Below, piece by piece: positions 10,565 through 22,163 of a DNA stretch of 64,000 nt (positions are counted from its first letter, which is position 1; each line of letters starts with the position of its first letter). Made by a program: the position numbers and the translations under genes. The notes beneath the pieces are model-generated. The model was not told the DNA's origin, searched no databases, and saw only the letters and a list, made by a program, of their open reading frames with translations. The stretch is from contig MSJI02000867.1 of assembly GCA_001931905.2 (NCBI GenBank), forward strand, positions 1 to 64,000, read 5' to 3'. The DNA is from Cladosporium sp. IMV 00045. Its lineage: Eukaryota; Ascomycota; Dothideomycetes; Cladosporiales; Cladosporiaceae.

Positions 10565-11659
10565 ATGAGTTACAAGCGTCTTGGTTCCACCGGCCTCAAG
10601 GTATCGCAAATTATTCTAGGAGCAATGGGATATGGATCACCTGCGTGGCAAGGCTGGGTCCTTGCCGAAGACCAGTTCGTACCTAACACCGTTCATACCA
10701 TATCTACGGAAGCTTGTTTTGACTAATAAAACACCAGAGCATTACCTCTTTTGAAGCACGCATACGACTGTGGCATCAATACCTAGGACACGGCCAACAT
10801 CTACAGCCACGGGTTGTCAGAACGCATCATTGGCAAAGCGATTTCGAAGTACCAAATCCCGCGCGAAAGCTTGGTCATCATGACTCAATGCTACTTCAGT
10901 CCGGACACCTCTGGTTCCCAACCGTTGGTGAGTGCGCGCAGCAAGAATGAAGGTGATCTGGTCAATCAAGTGGGCCTCGGACGAAAACAAATACTTGCAG
11001 CTGTGCAAGCCAGCGTTGAGCGCCTAGGGACGTATATCGACGTCTTGCAGATACACCGCTTAGACCGTGATGTGGAGCCGCGCGAAGTGATGCGAGCGTT
11101 GAATGAAGTGGTAGAGAAAGGCTGGGTTCGTTACATTGGAGCGAGTAGTATGGCATGCTGGGAATTTCACAAGCAGCTTGAGGCTTCAGTGGACAGCGAG
11201 GGTGAACGGTTGGCACGAGTTCGTCAGCATGCAGCCCTATCACAACTTGCATTACCGTGAGGAGGAGCGTGAGATGATGCCTTACTGTCAAGCAAATGGC
11301 ATAGGAATTGTGCCCTGGTCTCCGCTTGCGCGCGGTATCCTCACTCGGCCGTATGAGCAAATTTCACACCGCGAGCAGCATGACAAGTATCTCAACATGC
11401 TGATACGAAGCCGCCCATCGACCGCTGATGCGAAAATTGTGTGTCGGGTGCAAGCCCTGGCCGAGAAGCACGGCGTGAGCATGGCATGTATTGCAACAGC
11501 CTGGAGCACAGCCAAGGGATGTTGCCCTATTATTGGTAAGAGCAGTACTGAAAGAATACAAGAGGCCATACTCAACGCAAGCTTTAAGTTACATTGAGTG
11601 AAAGTGAGCGCGATTTTCTCGAAGAGCCGTACACTCCCAAGGCCACTGAGAACTTCTGA
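10565..11659 (+). pseudogene. Aldo/keto reductase with a stop and two frameshifts
   Basis: Exon 1 to 10674 and exon 2 from 10738 (63-base intron) encode an NADPH aldo/keto reductase of the aryl-alcohol-dehydrogenase-like type: MSYKRLGSTGLKVSQIILG, DTANIYSHGLSERIIGKAI, DVLQIHRLDRDVEP, VRYIGASSMACWEF, FVSMQPYHNL, GIGIVPWSPLARG, PIIGKSS. Three lesions: TAG at 10784-10786 in INTxDTANIY where relatives have Trp; a +1 shift around 11165-11195 after CWEFHKQ; and a second shift near 11590 that returns to the original frame so that the C-terminus SERDFLEEPYTPKATENF ends at 11659. The His of the catalytic tetrad region reads QIHRLD. Clearly a decayed gene. Confidence 0.88.
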
Positions 11660-12539
11660 GCAAATGGAATAGCTTAATTTATCACTATCTGTTCAATACA
11701 AGACAATACCTCGAGGGAAGCATAACTCACCGATCAGCCAGAATATTAATGAAAACAATAGATCAGACGTACTATGTCAAGGCTGCGTTTTATGATATTA
11801 CGTAATATTAATGTCGCATCCGTCTCATCAATTTGCTACATCAACCATGCCGGTCAGTAGTGAGTCCTCTGCATGAACCCACCGATCCGGAAAGAGCTGC
11901 TTCTGGGTGACGTTTGTAGTCATTCTCAGGGAATGTTTTGAGGCACCGATTTTTCGCAACTCACTACTGTCTTGCAGAAACTGACTGTTCCTGTTACCCG
12001 AGTAAAACAGCTAGACATGCGCTAGCGTTACAGATGCGATCCTGAATTGCCTGCAACGCCCTCGCTTCTGCAGGAGGATCGGAGACCAGTTCATACTGAG
12101 AGCGACGACCGGGCTAAACCCTAATGCCGATAAATTGACCAGCTCGATATCTTCCATTGCGGAACATTTGCCACCTCTGGGCTCCGACGATCTTACACTG
12201 CCCGGGTCGTGAACATGGATGTCTTTCCTTTCCAGGTAGACGGCGCTCGGAATGCTTGCAAGTTTCTTTCGGAGGCATCGCCAATTCTCTTCTCATTTAG
12301 ATCGCATGTTGCAGCTTGATGATGGGCAATCAATCGGCCACGCGCAAATTCGCTTCCATGCTGCATTGTTTTTGTTGGCGGTGATGAATCCCATCATATA
12401 TATACACCGGATCTTTGCATCAATGAAGCCCTCAATCCTTCCATCTCTGAGCCCTAACACAGATTGATTGAGTCGATCTAGCCTTACTGCTTGCACCACT
12501 TCCTCTTCTATATCTATCCCCATTCATTGTGCTGGCAAC
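11660..12539. other. Intergenic, promoter of the secreted hydrolase
   Basis: No gene recognised. A TATA-like ATATATATA (about 12397-12405) and a CT-rich run before 12540 fit a fungal promoter for the downstream gene. Confidence 0.5.
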
Positions 12540-13558
12540 ATGCAGTTTACTTTTGCCATCCTTGCTGCTGCTGCGGCCTCGACATCGGCGGGAGTCATCA
12601 AGCGCCAAAGTCAAGGTGATGGGTAAGTCGCACACGAGACACGCCTTGCGTTTCTTCTTCATGCTAAAATTTTCTTCTTTCACAGGCCCTACGGCCCGGT
12701 GTCGTTCACTACTGACGAGACTCTCTCTCGCCATACAATCTACGCTCCATCCACAGATCCAGGGAGCCCCATGCCGGTGCTCGTCTGGGGAAACGGTGCT
12801 TGTAGCGACGATGGAACATCGGCCCAGAACTTCCTCGCCCAGATCGCCTCCTATGGCTTCGTTGCCATCTCCTCTGGTACGCCGGGTGGCAACGGCGGCT
12901 CGACCACGGTCGAGTGGATGACGGAGGCTGTCGAATGGGCCGTTGCCGGTGCTAATGGCTTGAATGTCGACACGTCCAGTATCATGGCCGCGGGTTTCAG
13001 CTGCGGCGGCACTGAGGCTTACCAGATGCAAAACAATGACGCTGTTTCTTCTATCGGCATCTTCAACTCCGGCCTTTTGGGCGACTATGAGTTTGCCTCT
13101 CAAATCTCGAAGCCCATTATGTACGCGCTCGGTGGACCCGACGACATCGCATATGAGAACGTAAGTTTTGAGTCAGGGCGCAAGGTCCTTCCCAGAGATG
13201 TATTATTACTGACTCCCAATGGCAGGGCGAACGCGACTACGCCGCTCTTCCCGAGCCCCTCACGGCATGGAAAGGCAACCTTAACGATGTCGGCCACGGA
13301 GGTACTTACGGTCAACCCAATGGCGGCCTCTTTGCGGAAGCTGCTGCCAACTGGATGCTGTGGGTTTATAAGGGCGATGCCGAGGCAGGTGCGTACTTCG
13401 CTGATGGCGCCGCCGCCTCTAATGGCTGGACCGATGCGGTCAGTCAGAACATCGACAGCTTGTCTGTTCCCATCACTGGTGGATCTTCCTCTTCCACCGA
13501 GAACTCGAGCGCTGGTAACTCGACCGTGCCGGTGCAGGATGGCAATGTTGTGGAGTAG
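12540..13558 (+). CDS. Secreted alpha/beta hydrolase
   Basis: Exons 12540-12622, 12686-13160 and 13226-13558 (introns 63 and 65 bases) give 296 residues. An N-terminal signal peptide (MQFTFAILAAAAASTSAG) is followed by a KR site. The nucleophile elbow is GFSCGG, a loop with ALGGPDDIAYEN supplies a likely acid and DVGHGGTY the catalytic His, all as in the serine alpha/beta hydrolase fold. Substrate unknown; such proteins act outside the cell as esterases or lipases. The C-terminus is Ser/Thr-rich (GGSSSSTENSSAGNST). The stop TAG at 13556-13558 is followed by 39 further in-frame codons of similar composition ending at 13678, so it may be a new premature stop (CAG to TAG). Confidence 0.85.
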
Positions 13559-15684
13559 CCGGTGTCAACCGACGGTAGCTCCATCGAAACCAAGTCTGGG
13601 AGCGAGCAAAACACCGGTATCGATGCCGACTTGGTCGCTTTGACTGAGGAAAGCCATGCTTCTGTTGGAGCTTCCTAGGGAGATCGGGTCAATGATGCTG
13701 TCAATTCCCAGTGATAGCGGCTTCCCTGCGGCAGCTAATCAAGCCCAATCTGATCGGATCGGCAATGTTTTCTGGGCACCCAAAATGTTAAAGTTACTCG
13801 TATTTTGAATTTCCCTCAATAGCCGAGCAGACAGTTTTCCATATCTTGCAAGTCTTTTCGGCACACGTTTTGTGTACATCACTCCCATTCCAAGCAACGT
13901 GAACTTCAGGCAAAGCTTACTATCCAAGCCTTTGATTTGAACGTTCGGACACTTGAATGATGTTTCAACGATGCTGCTCGTATAGGTCAAACGTCGACAG
14001 ATGTACAATACTTGATCTCGGTTTCTTCGTGATGCAAAAAAGTCCAAGACCTGGCATCTAACTCAGACCACTCGCGATGATTGATGGCGGATCGTCCTTA
14101 CAGTCAAGATCGACAGGGAATTGGCAAAGAGGCAATTTTGCAACCGCTTTGCAAGCCCTTCCCTCCAAGACCTGCTTCAAGTCATCTGAGTCTTGATTTG
14201 CTGCTTCACCTGTTGAACGAGCTCTGTTTTGTGGCCGAGAAACACAAGGTCTCCCAGTCTCGCGCGCCTCGGCTTACGCTTCCTCTCAGCAGGATTGACA
14301 AGACCAGCTTCCACTACGGAACTGCACCAACATTGAGAACATCACGGACGTAACTACAGCCAAGAGAACGGTGCATGCTCAATCACACGAACACACGGCT
14401 TTCCAGGAGCCATCAACTCCAGCATCGGAGTCCTCTCAATACTCCGCAACTAATTCACTGAAAGGACAACTGATCTCGGGAAGACTTACAGCCGGCCATT
14501 CCAAGACTGCAATGGCAAAAGGCTTAGGCTATCTAAACCGTGCCATGTCCCCAAAGTCAACTCCGACTCAAAGGGCATTTGGCGATACCCCTGCTGAATT
14601 TGGGCGTCTCGACGGGACTTGGTGTTATGGGTGGACCTCTGTCGCAGGCATGAGATCTCGTTCGCGCCGTCATAGTCATGTCATTCCATTCGTGCAGTCG
14701 TAAGATGCGCGTCCGCTCGACCGTCTATTTGCCAGGCTGCAAATTTGAGACTGCTTTCTGGCTGGTTTGCTGCAACACGGAATTTGAACCGCCCTCGTCT
14801 ATCACGCGCTTCAAAGGTGAGGGAGCTAATCGTTGGTCTGAGAGTCTCGATACGAGTCTTCAATTGTCGAGGTTGTCTAACTGCGTCATTCTGCTGGGTG
14901 AAAGGTCACGTCACGAGGCCAGGAAAAGGCCCATGCACTGTCGAGGCGACATCCTAGAGCACAGTTGATTTGGGAAACCCAAGTCGATCTCTCGTATATT
15001 TGCTATTAGTGTGAGAAAATCGTCATGGCTTGACGATTTTGCCACTGAGGCACAGTTCTATTCTTAGAGATCCACCAATGGTCCGAAGCTTAGTGTTACC
15101 GAGGCATTTGCTTGGGAAGCTTAGGAGGGAGTGCTGGGATTTTCGCCTCTCGCCTGTTCGCTCGCTGCGAGACTCGCTTGAGCAATTATAATGTTCATAC
15201 TCATTCGGGAGATGATCACCCTTTGCGATGACAGGCTTCTGAAGTGACAGGGCCATGCATAATCGTGTTTTTCTCAATGAAGCACACTTTCACCACACAC
15301 AGCGTATGCAGAGAAGCTCGCCGGCCGGACAGTTCTCCGGACCAACCGAGACCCCCAGCTTCTCCAGGCCGGATCGTTCTCGAAGACCGGCACACGGGCT
15401 AGTCCAGAGCCCTTCTTCGTATACCGTTAGCAGCATGAGCTAAGGTGAAGCCATGCACAAAGATATTACGGAAGATCGAGGAAATCGGGTACGGGTACGA
15501 GTTGTTGATCTAGCGCTAACCTAACTTACAGCTCGAGCCTGACGACCACAGATTCCGAGCTCGATCCAAGCGACATCTGATCAAGAATATAAATGTAGCC
15601 CATGCCGTTTGTTCAACAAAGCATTCGAATCCTTCACTTCAAAGCACTTCTTTACTCAACTCCAGGATCTGCACATCGACAACA
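13559..15684. other. Long intergenic stretch
   Basis: 13559-13678 is the coding-like tail after the hydrolase stop. The rest has only short open frames without family resemblance. ATATAAAT at 15587-15594 lies about 90 bases before the next ATG and is a plausible TATA element. Confidence 0.45.
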
Positions 15685-16896
15685 ATGCGTCAAACCACTT
15701 TCATCACCCTCGCCACTGGCGCCACTGGTGCTCTTGCCAACCCCATCGCAGCGACATCAGCGGCCTTGGGCTGTAACCCAGCCCACAGCTACCCTAATGG
15801 CGCTCAATGTGTCTCTACCAACGGAGCCTTGTCGTTGGTGACGCCCTCTCCGTCAAGCACCAGTGGATTCGCCTGCAATCCCGCGCACCAGTACCCTGGC
15901 GGCGCTCAATGCGTGTCAACTGATGGCGCTCTGTCTCTGGTCACCCCTACACCTTCGAGCTCCGGATTTGCTTGTAACCCAGCACACAGCTATCCAGGTG
16001 GTGCCAAGTGCGCTACGAATGGCGCTCTGTCCCTGGTCACTCCTGCTCCCGCCAGCACCGGATACGCCTGCAACCCAGCTCACAGCTACCCGGGCGGCGC
16101 CCTATGTGTCTCCGCTAACGGCGCTCTTACCTTGGTGACGCCCGCCCCATCAAGCACTGGCTACGCCTGCAACCCAGCTCATAGCTACCCGAACGGTGCT
16201 CACTGTGTTTCGACGAATGGTGCGCTTTCTTTGGTGACGCCTGCGCCTTCAAGCACCACGGGCGGCTTTGCCTGCAACCCGGCCCACAGCTATCCCGGTG
16301 GCGCTCGCTGCATTTCTACCAATGGCGCACTTTCACTCGTCACGCCTGCACCGTCTTCGACTTTCTTGTTCTGCAATGCAGCAGCCATTGCTCGTGGTGA
16401 CTGCACCGCTACAGCCGCTTCTGTGCCCTTTACCGCTGCTTCTAGTGCAGCTTCGAGTGTGGTTGCCGCAGTTGCTACTGAGGCCTCCTCCTCCGGGGAG
16501 ACCATCGCCAAAGACTTGACATGGACAGTCGAGAACCTCAGCCGCTACTGCGCCGAAGATAAGACTGGATGCGACTACAACTTCAACCTCACAGCCAGTG
16601 ATGAGCGTCCTCCCCAAGCTTGTACAATCATCCGCACCAATGTCAAGGATGCACCTGTCGAGTCTTGGTCTGACATCCCTTGCACCGCTGGCTCTGACAT
16701 CAACATCTCTTGGGGCTACAGTGCGCAATTCGGTGCCGAGAACGCATTTGCTGTCATGACGATTGTGAACAACGAGGAGAAGGCCAAGGCTTACTTCGGC
16801 GTGGCCAACATCAACTCCGAGCCTGTCACCCCATCTAACCCGTACGGTTCCGGTCAATACGGCGACATTGGTCCTCAGCCGGTCTACCTCTTCTAG
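15685..16896 (+). CDS. Secreted protein with six cysteine-pair repeats
   Basis: A single exon encodes 403 residues. A signal peptide (MRQTTFITLATGATGALA) precedes six repeats of 30-35 residues (about residues 30-226), each CNPAHxYPxGAxC plus xxNGALSLVTPxPSST, so each repeat carries one cysteine pair. An Ala/Ser/Thr linker follows, then a C-terminal domain (about 270-403) with YCAEDKTGCDYNFNL, ACTIIRTNVKD and WGYSAQFGAENAFAVMTIVN; its cysteines and beta-rich look recall Dothideomycete small secreted proteins. Probably an apoplastic or wall-associated protein; no enzyme motif is seen. The start follows a CT-rich leader and TATA-like box. Function is not known to me. Confidence 0.85.
   Translation: MRQTTFITLATGATGALANPIAATSAALGCNPAHSYPNGAQCVSTNGALSLVTPSPSSTSGFACNPAHQYPGGAQCVSTDGALSLVTPTPSSSGFACNPAHSYPGGAKCATNGALSLVTPAPASTGYACNPAHSYPGGALCVSANGALTLVTPAPSSTGYACNPAHSYPNGAHCVSTNGALSLVTPAPSSTTGGFACNPAHSYPGGARCISTNGALSLVTPAPSSTFLFCNAAAIARGDCTATAASVPFTAASSAASSVVAAVATEASSSGETIAKDLTWTVENLSRYCAEDKTGCDYNFNLTASDERPPQACTIIRTNVKDAPVESWSDIPCTAGSDINISWGYSAQFGAENAFAVMTIVNNEEKAKAYFGVANINSEPVTPSNPYGSGQYGDIGPQPVYLF
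15772..16362 (+). repeat. Six coding tandem repeats
   Basis: About 90-105-base units encode CNPAHSYPGGAxC...NGALSLVTPAPSST. Repeat 3 has lost one residue (CATNGA for CVSTNGA) and repeats 1 and 5 have small insertions, so copies have diverged individually while keeping the Cys spacing. Confidence 0.9.
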
Positions 16897-17569
16897 GCTG
16901 GAGGATAAAGCTTTCACGATCTTTAACATTGCTTGATTTGCGACTTTGACACCACTACGGCACGACCCTTGCCACGACTCTCTTTGCACAATATAATATA
17001 ATGCTTGTACACATGATCACAATTCATTCTTCCCTTACATGGCATCATTTGTCAGTTTCCTTCGACACCCTTTGAGCTCGGTGACAGCGCAAAAGCAAGC
17101 CGCGGTTCAACAGATGGATCATACTATTAACATTGGGCATGCGAATATTGTGCTGTGAGAAACAGGGAACAGTGGAATAGTACTCGGCTAGTCACGACAT
17201 CTCGAGTATCTTCCGTCCAGAATCCGGAGTACTACTGAATATGAGTCATCTAAATCTCCGCAGCACTAAAATACATTAAGGCTGGTTCCGTGCAGTATCC
17301 AACCCTCCGAATGCCTGTAGACCTGATACAACAGAGCTCATATTCCCCAAAAGCTGTTCGGACTGGAGGTTGTGAGCGTTTGACAGTGCTCACTACATCT
17401 GAACCTCTTCTGGCTCTTCGTCAACAAAAAGAACCAGCTCACCCAACCAATGCCCGACCATGCATTTGGATCATAGACTGCCTTGGAACACCCTAGCATC
17501 GCAACTTGAAATGATTCCTCTGAATAAATGATACACCCCAATCGCAACGGGTATTTTTTCAAAAAGCAG
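16897..17569. other. Intergenic
   Basis: Contains short open frames only. A 5' exon of the next gene may lie here, but I cannot place it. Confidence 0.45.
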
Positions 17570-18503
17570 AGATGACTTTGCGAAACATGTGGCATATTTC
17601 CAAAGAGCATTTTACGCCATCCTCACAGAGTTCTCCCAAACCGAAATTAGGAAACACGATTACCCGGTCGCACAGCCATTTTCCAGTGACGAATTTCTAT
17701 CAGACAGGTTGCGCGATCTCCCGGAAGTCCTCTTCAATCTTGGACCGCACAACACTAACTCTCTGCGCCACAATCCGGTTGGCGAAAACCATCAAAAGTA
17801 TTCCTACTGGATCTCAAGGGCTGCCGAAACGTGTCCACCATCGTTTTCTTCGGCAGATGGAGATCTGGCAAATGTGATAAAGACTCTCATTGCATTATCC
17901 GCATCTCTATCCACAGCGGACGAACTTGACCAGCGGTACCTAGGCCAAGAAGCCTTCACTTCGTTGATGCGCCTTTCGCAGCATGCCGAGATACCCCTGG
18001 ATTCTCTCAATCATCTCTCCTGGGGACACAGCTTTGGTATCGAGCACATCGCCCAAGATACTCTTAGAATCTATCTGCTGCTTAATTTGGTCTCTGCTAT
18101 CAGGCAGCAGGAGAACAGTAGCAGCAGCAGCAGCAGCAGTCGGGTCTCGCTCCTCGACACGGAGAGCTTCCGCAAGTTTGCTGAAGCTAGTCTAGTAGAC
18201 TTCGATTATCCTGCACAGAACCTGTTGCACTGCCAGTTTTGGCAGAGTCTTGGAGTCACTGCCGACTTTTTCAGGAATCCCAAACCATTCGTTGAAGGCA
18301 TGAGTCTTCGATTGGACCCTACGCTCCAGGAAGGACAAGATGATGGGCGCAATACAGGTTTGGTGTTGAGACGGTATCTTCGCACTTGCTTCAGCATCTT
18401 GTACAAGTACAACATCTTACTCGTATCATGGTTCGGCCATGAGCATGCAAAATCATTCTGGGACGAAGAGATCAGCCACTGTCTTGCATTCAGAGTGAAA
18501 TGA
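17570..18503 (+). CDS. Hypothetical protein, 5' end unresolved
   Basis: A continuous frame of about 310 codons ends at 18503. It has no early in-frame ATG (the first codon offered, 17589, is GTG; the next ATG is some 125 codons on). A plausible splice acceptor AAAAAGCAG precedes 17570, suggesting a missing upstream exon. The protein is soluble-looking, mixed helical, with a Ser run (about residues 175-185) from an (AGC)n microsatellite at about 18120-18139. I recognise no domain. No internal damage is visible. Confidence 0.55.
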
Positions 18504-18612
18504 GAATCAAATTTTTGATAGATTTTCGTAAATTTTTTACTTCCATTGCAGCGCTGTGTGCCCGAGTAACTAATTCGCCAATCGATTTTTCACATTTCAC
18601 AAATCACTGATG

Positions 18613-20412
18613 CTATCTATTGAAGCTCCACAAAGCGGTCAGCGCCAGAACTCCTTCGCGGCCACCAGCCTGGACTTCAACAATAACAGCCTCCGAAGCC
18701 AACAAAGTGACGACGCCATCATTGACATCCTCTACATCAAGGAGTCCAACCAAGTTTCCGCTATCATCCACGTTTTGTCCAGCCCAAGTCACTCCAGTTT
18801 GCGCAGCCGACTCTGCTCCAGTCAAGCGTCTCACATGAAGATCGTTCCCGAGGACATGGGAAAGCGAGAGCTTGATCAAAGACCGTGTAGATGTCTCGTC
18901 AGAGAAGTTAAGATTCAGCAGAACCATTTTGACCAAGCGACCACAGTCGTAAATGGCAAAATGAACCAGGGAATCCGTGTCCAGATCCGTAAGTCTAGCA
19001 ACGCTAGGGTCCTTCAAACCTCCAACAAGATCGGCTACGAATAGCATGGCATAATACCTGCAAATTGACGTCAGTCTCTCCCTCAGGCATTTTGGCAAAT
19101 CAATAGAGGCTTACGTTGGGTAGATATGTGCGCCTGGGTGCAACTCCGTTCCTACTGGCTCCCACATCGAGTAGTAGTAGTCACCCTGGCCATTGTGAAA
19201 CATGAATCGATCGAAGCCTTCCGCAGCTCCGGTAAGGGCGTAATCGAGCTCCCAAAGCGCAGCACCGAGTGTGTTGGAAACCCCCTCTTTGCCATGGCAG
19301 GCAACGGTCCCAGTTTCTCCCATATGCAAAACCCCACCAACTTCCTTAGTGGCAGAGATCTCATGCTCATAATGACCGATGAGCTCGACCGTCTTTCCAT
19401 GATCCAGAAAGTTGGTCAGGTTGACCAAGGCCGCAGTTTCATCTGCGGATGTCAGTAAAAAGCAGCGACCATCAATTGGTTTATGTCTTTAACTTACTAG
19501 AGCAGATATCGTATGGATATCCATGCGTGGAATAGTATTCGACACCAGGAATGCTCTGGGGAACACCTAAGTCCACCAGATTGGCGATGGTGAGGCCATC
19601 TTCGAAAAGGTTCGGAGGACCAGCGAACGCGCCAAACATCCATTTCGAGTCTGTGGAGGACTGATTCCGAAGTCGAGGAATCCAAGACTTCATCTGCTCT
19701 CCATAATCCTCAGCATCCCAATCTGCAGGTCTGAACACCGGCGGATAGAAGTTGGGCTCATTGCCCAGTTCATATGCCATTACGAGGGATTGGTCCAGAA
19801 GTTCGAAAGCGGCGTCTATTTCCACTTCTGCGAGATCGTAGGTGTCTGAATATTTGAATGTCAGCAACAGGATCTAACGAGCAATGAGAGGTGATGCTTA
19901 CTGTTTCGAAAGTTCAAACCAAAAATGATCGGGCTTCCAGTGGGAACATTCTCGGTTATGACCTTGAAGAAATTGGCGTTATACTCAACGAACAACGCTT
20001 CCGACTGCTTCGGGTCATTAGGGTCTGTGTTTTGGATAGTTGTGATGGTTTCGTTGCAAGTGGAACAAAAGCTTGCTCTGTCCTGCGTGTTGGCACCGAT
20101 GCGCAGGACTGCCGGTGTTCCAGCACGATCAGCAACATTCTGAAGTAGTTGTTTTGAAAAATCGTTGGGCCGACCGACATCGCCGAAGTATGCGACAGTC
20201 GTATCTAATCTGAAGCCCTGTCAGTCACACTCAATGTCAGACAGACATGAAACGTACTCAATCGAAAGGCTCATAAGCTGTTTATTGAGCGGCGACGCTT
20301 TCGCTGAAAGCCGATCGACATCAAATTTTACATTCTGATGGCATGGAGCCGGGGCAGCAAGGCTCGAGGCGGCTAACAATGCGATGAGCCTGGGAGATAG
20401 TGGTAGACTCAT
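18613..20412 (-). CDS. GH79-type beta-glucuronidase-like secreted glycosidase
   Basis: Exons complement(20258..20412, 19902..20209, 19498..19845, 19115..19442, 18613..19057), introns 48, 56, 55 and 57 bases, 527 residues. A signal peptide (MSLPLSPRLIALLAASSLAAPA) is followed by LSIEL-type strands, RIGANTQDRASF, the acid/base glutamate in MAYELGNEPNFY, a GVEYYSTHGYPYD strand and the probable nucleophile in LHMGETGTVACHG, then GVSNTLGAALWELDYAL and a C-terminal beta domain, as in fungal GH79 enzymes that remove glucuronic acid from arabinogalactan or related glycans. A TATATATA lies about 55-65 bases upstream of the start. It reads same-strand behind the O-methyltransferase gene. No damage seen. 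Confidence 0.88.
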
Positions 20413-20860
20413 GATTGACTGAATATGAGTGCGTGTGCGACATGCTCACCCTGTGCAATGTGGTGATTATATATACTCGAGGGCGCTGAAAGACGACCAG
20501 GCTATGCCAAGTGAGGGGCATCATGAAGTGATGCTCTCTGTAAACCTTCATTGATGTTGTACGTGGAGAGTTGAGGATGTCATTACCTCAATTGTATCAC
20601 CAAACCCTATAAAGATTTATCCACCCAATCGTTGCTCTCCGGCTGTTCTCGGAATGTGGAGGAGCATGTTGATCGCCATGAAGCCCTATAACGGCTCAGG
20701 TCACTCCACCAATCAATATACGTGTTGCGAAGTGAAGACGACCGATACACAATTGATGACGTGAGAAGAAAGACAACACGCTTAGTATAGATCTAATCTA
20801 CACACGAGCTTGAGAGCATTCTCCAATCGACCTGACATCAGGTTTGCCTGAACTAACACC
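20413..20860. other. Promoter region of the GH79 gene
   Basis: TATATATA at about 20468-20475. Nothing else recognised. Confidence 0.5.
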
Positions 20861-22163
20861 TTACAAGATCTCCGCTTCTATAACACTTTCGGCCGCGCCA
20901 GCGCTCCTGGCAACTCCTTTTACAACGTATCCAGCTTTACCAAGCAGCTCTCTCCAGGCTCGCTCCGTCCTCTCATGCGCAGGATCGCAGTGCGCTAGCA
21001 TCATCATGTCCATACTCGTAGCTTGGATTGTTGGGTTCTCCTCGGAAAGTACAATCTCATTGAACAGGACTCTCGAATAGCCTGGCTTGAGAGCTGGCTT
21101 GAGGTTCGCGAGGATGCGAAGACAGTCTGAGTCGCCCCAATCGTGGAGTACGGAGTGCAAGAAGTACGCGCGGGCAGAGCGAATTGGCTGCGGGGTGAAA
21201 AAGTCGTGCGCTTGTGCGGTGAAGAGCTTTCCGAATGAAGTGGGAACCTCAGCAAGGACGGACGGTTGATCTTGCAGGATCAGGTATCCAGGTAGGGAGG
21301 GGTATGCCTCTGCGAAAGCAGCAAGGTCGTGGCCTTTTCCTCCTCCAACATCAACTAAGAAAGTGTCGCTGACTGAAGAGTCGAAGCCTTTCACTAGGCG
21401 ATCCGCAACAGAGTAGAACCCGGGCTCGAACCACATTTGGTTGCCAGCACGATAGGCTTGCATGAAGTGGTTGAAGTAGCTCGCTTCCGTGGGATTGGTA
21501 CCCAACCAGGGGAAGAAATCGAGTGGAGACTGCATTCCAATCTGGAAAGGGCCAGGAACGCTGGCAGGGTCCTCCTTTGCCATTCGGCTGAAGTACTCGG
21601 GAAGTCCATTGAAGGCTTGACGTGTTGTGTAATGGCAGAAGAGAATACTGTGTTGGAAGTGTGATGTTGCAAGTTCATTGCTAAGGGGGGTTGCAAGCCA
21701 TGTGCCCGGAGTCAAAACATCGATCACTGAGCTGGCCCTTAGGTGGCGAAGAATGCGCTCCAGCTGATGCTTGTGGTATGCCGAGTTTATGGAAAGGGCA
21801 TCGGTAGTTATGCCCGTGGGACCAGCATCTCTGAGCTTTTGGAATAGCTGGATCTGAACAGCAACAACAAGAAGCGGCGACAGGACGGACTGATGTTAAT
21901 CGTCAGTTTGTTTGGCTTCACAACACATTCGCCAAGCTGCCTCTCACCTCAGCCCACATAACCCTCTGTAGGAAATCACTTGGCTTCTCGTGTCCGCTTC
22001 CCAAAGAAGATTGCCGTGGGCATTCTTGTTCGCCACCTGCGAGGATGCCTCGAGCAGCGTCGAGGACAGCCTCTGTGGAGTTCGCTTCACCAGCAAGGTA
22101 AGACTTCCTAGCTTCTTCGAAGCGCTGGAGGCCAACGGCAATGGGATTTGTAGATGACACCAT
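20861..22163 (-). CDS. SAM-dependent O-methyltransferase (plant-type, secondary metabolism)
   Basis: Exons complement(21948..22163, 20861..21889) with a 58-base intron give 414 residues. An N-terminal winged-helix dimerisation part (LLVVAVQIQLFQKLRDAGPTG, LERILRHLRA) is followed by the SAM-binding FLVDVGGGKGHDLAAFA and the catalytic-His segment YFLHSVLHDWGDSDCLRIL, then LFNEIVL and a DMMMLA helix. These are the marks of fungal O-methyltransferases related to the sterigmatocystin 8-O-methyltransferase group, which methylate phenolic hydroxyls of polyketides. No polyketide synthase lies within the window, so its partner is unknown. Confidence 0.9.

Noticed and set aside
12432..13103. 223-codon minus-strand frame
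   Set aside because: Antisense shadow of the secreted hydrolase, whose plus-strand motifs and introns are convincing.
14081..14968. Several overlapping plus-strand frames of about 90-110 codons
   Set aside because: No domain, no signal peptide, no splice structure; the stretch looks non-coding.
16333..16989. 218-codon minus-strand frame
   Set aside because: Antisense shadow of the repeat-containing secreted protein.
20861..22163. A polyketide cluster around the O-methyltransferase
   Set aside because: No synthase, P450 or cluster regulator lies nearby in the window; the gene alone does not define a cluster.
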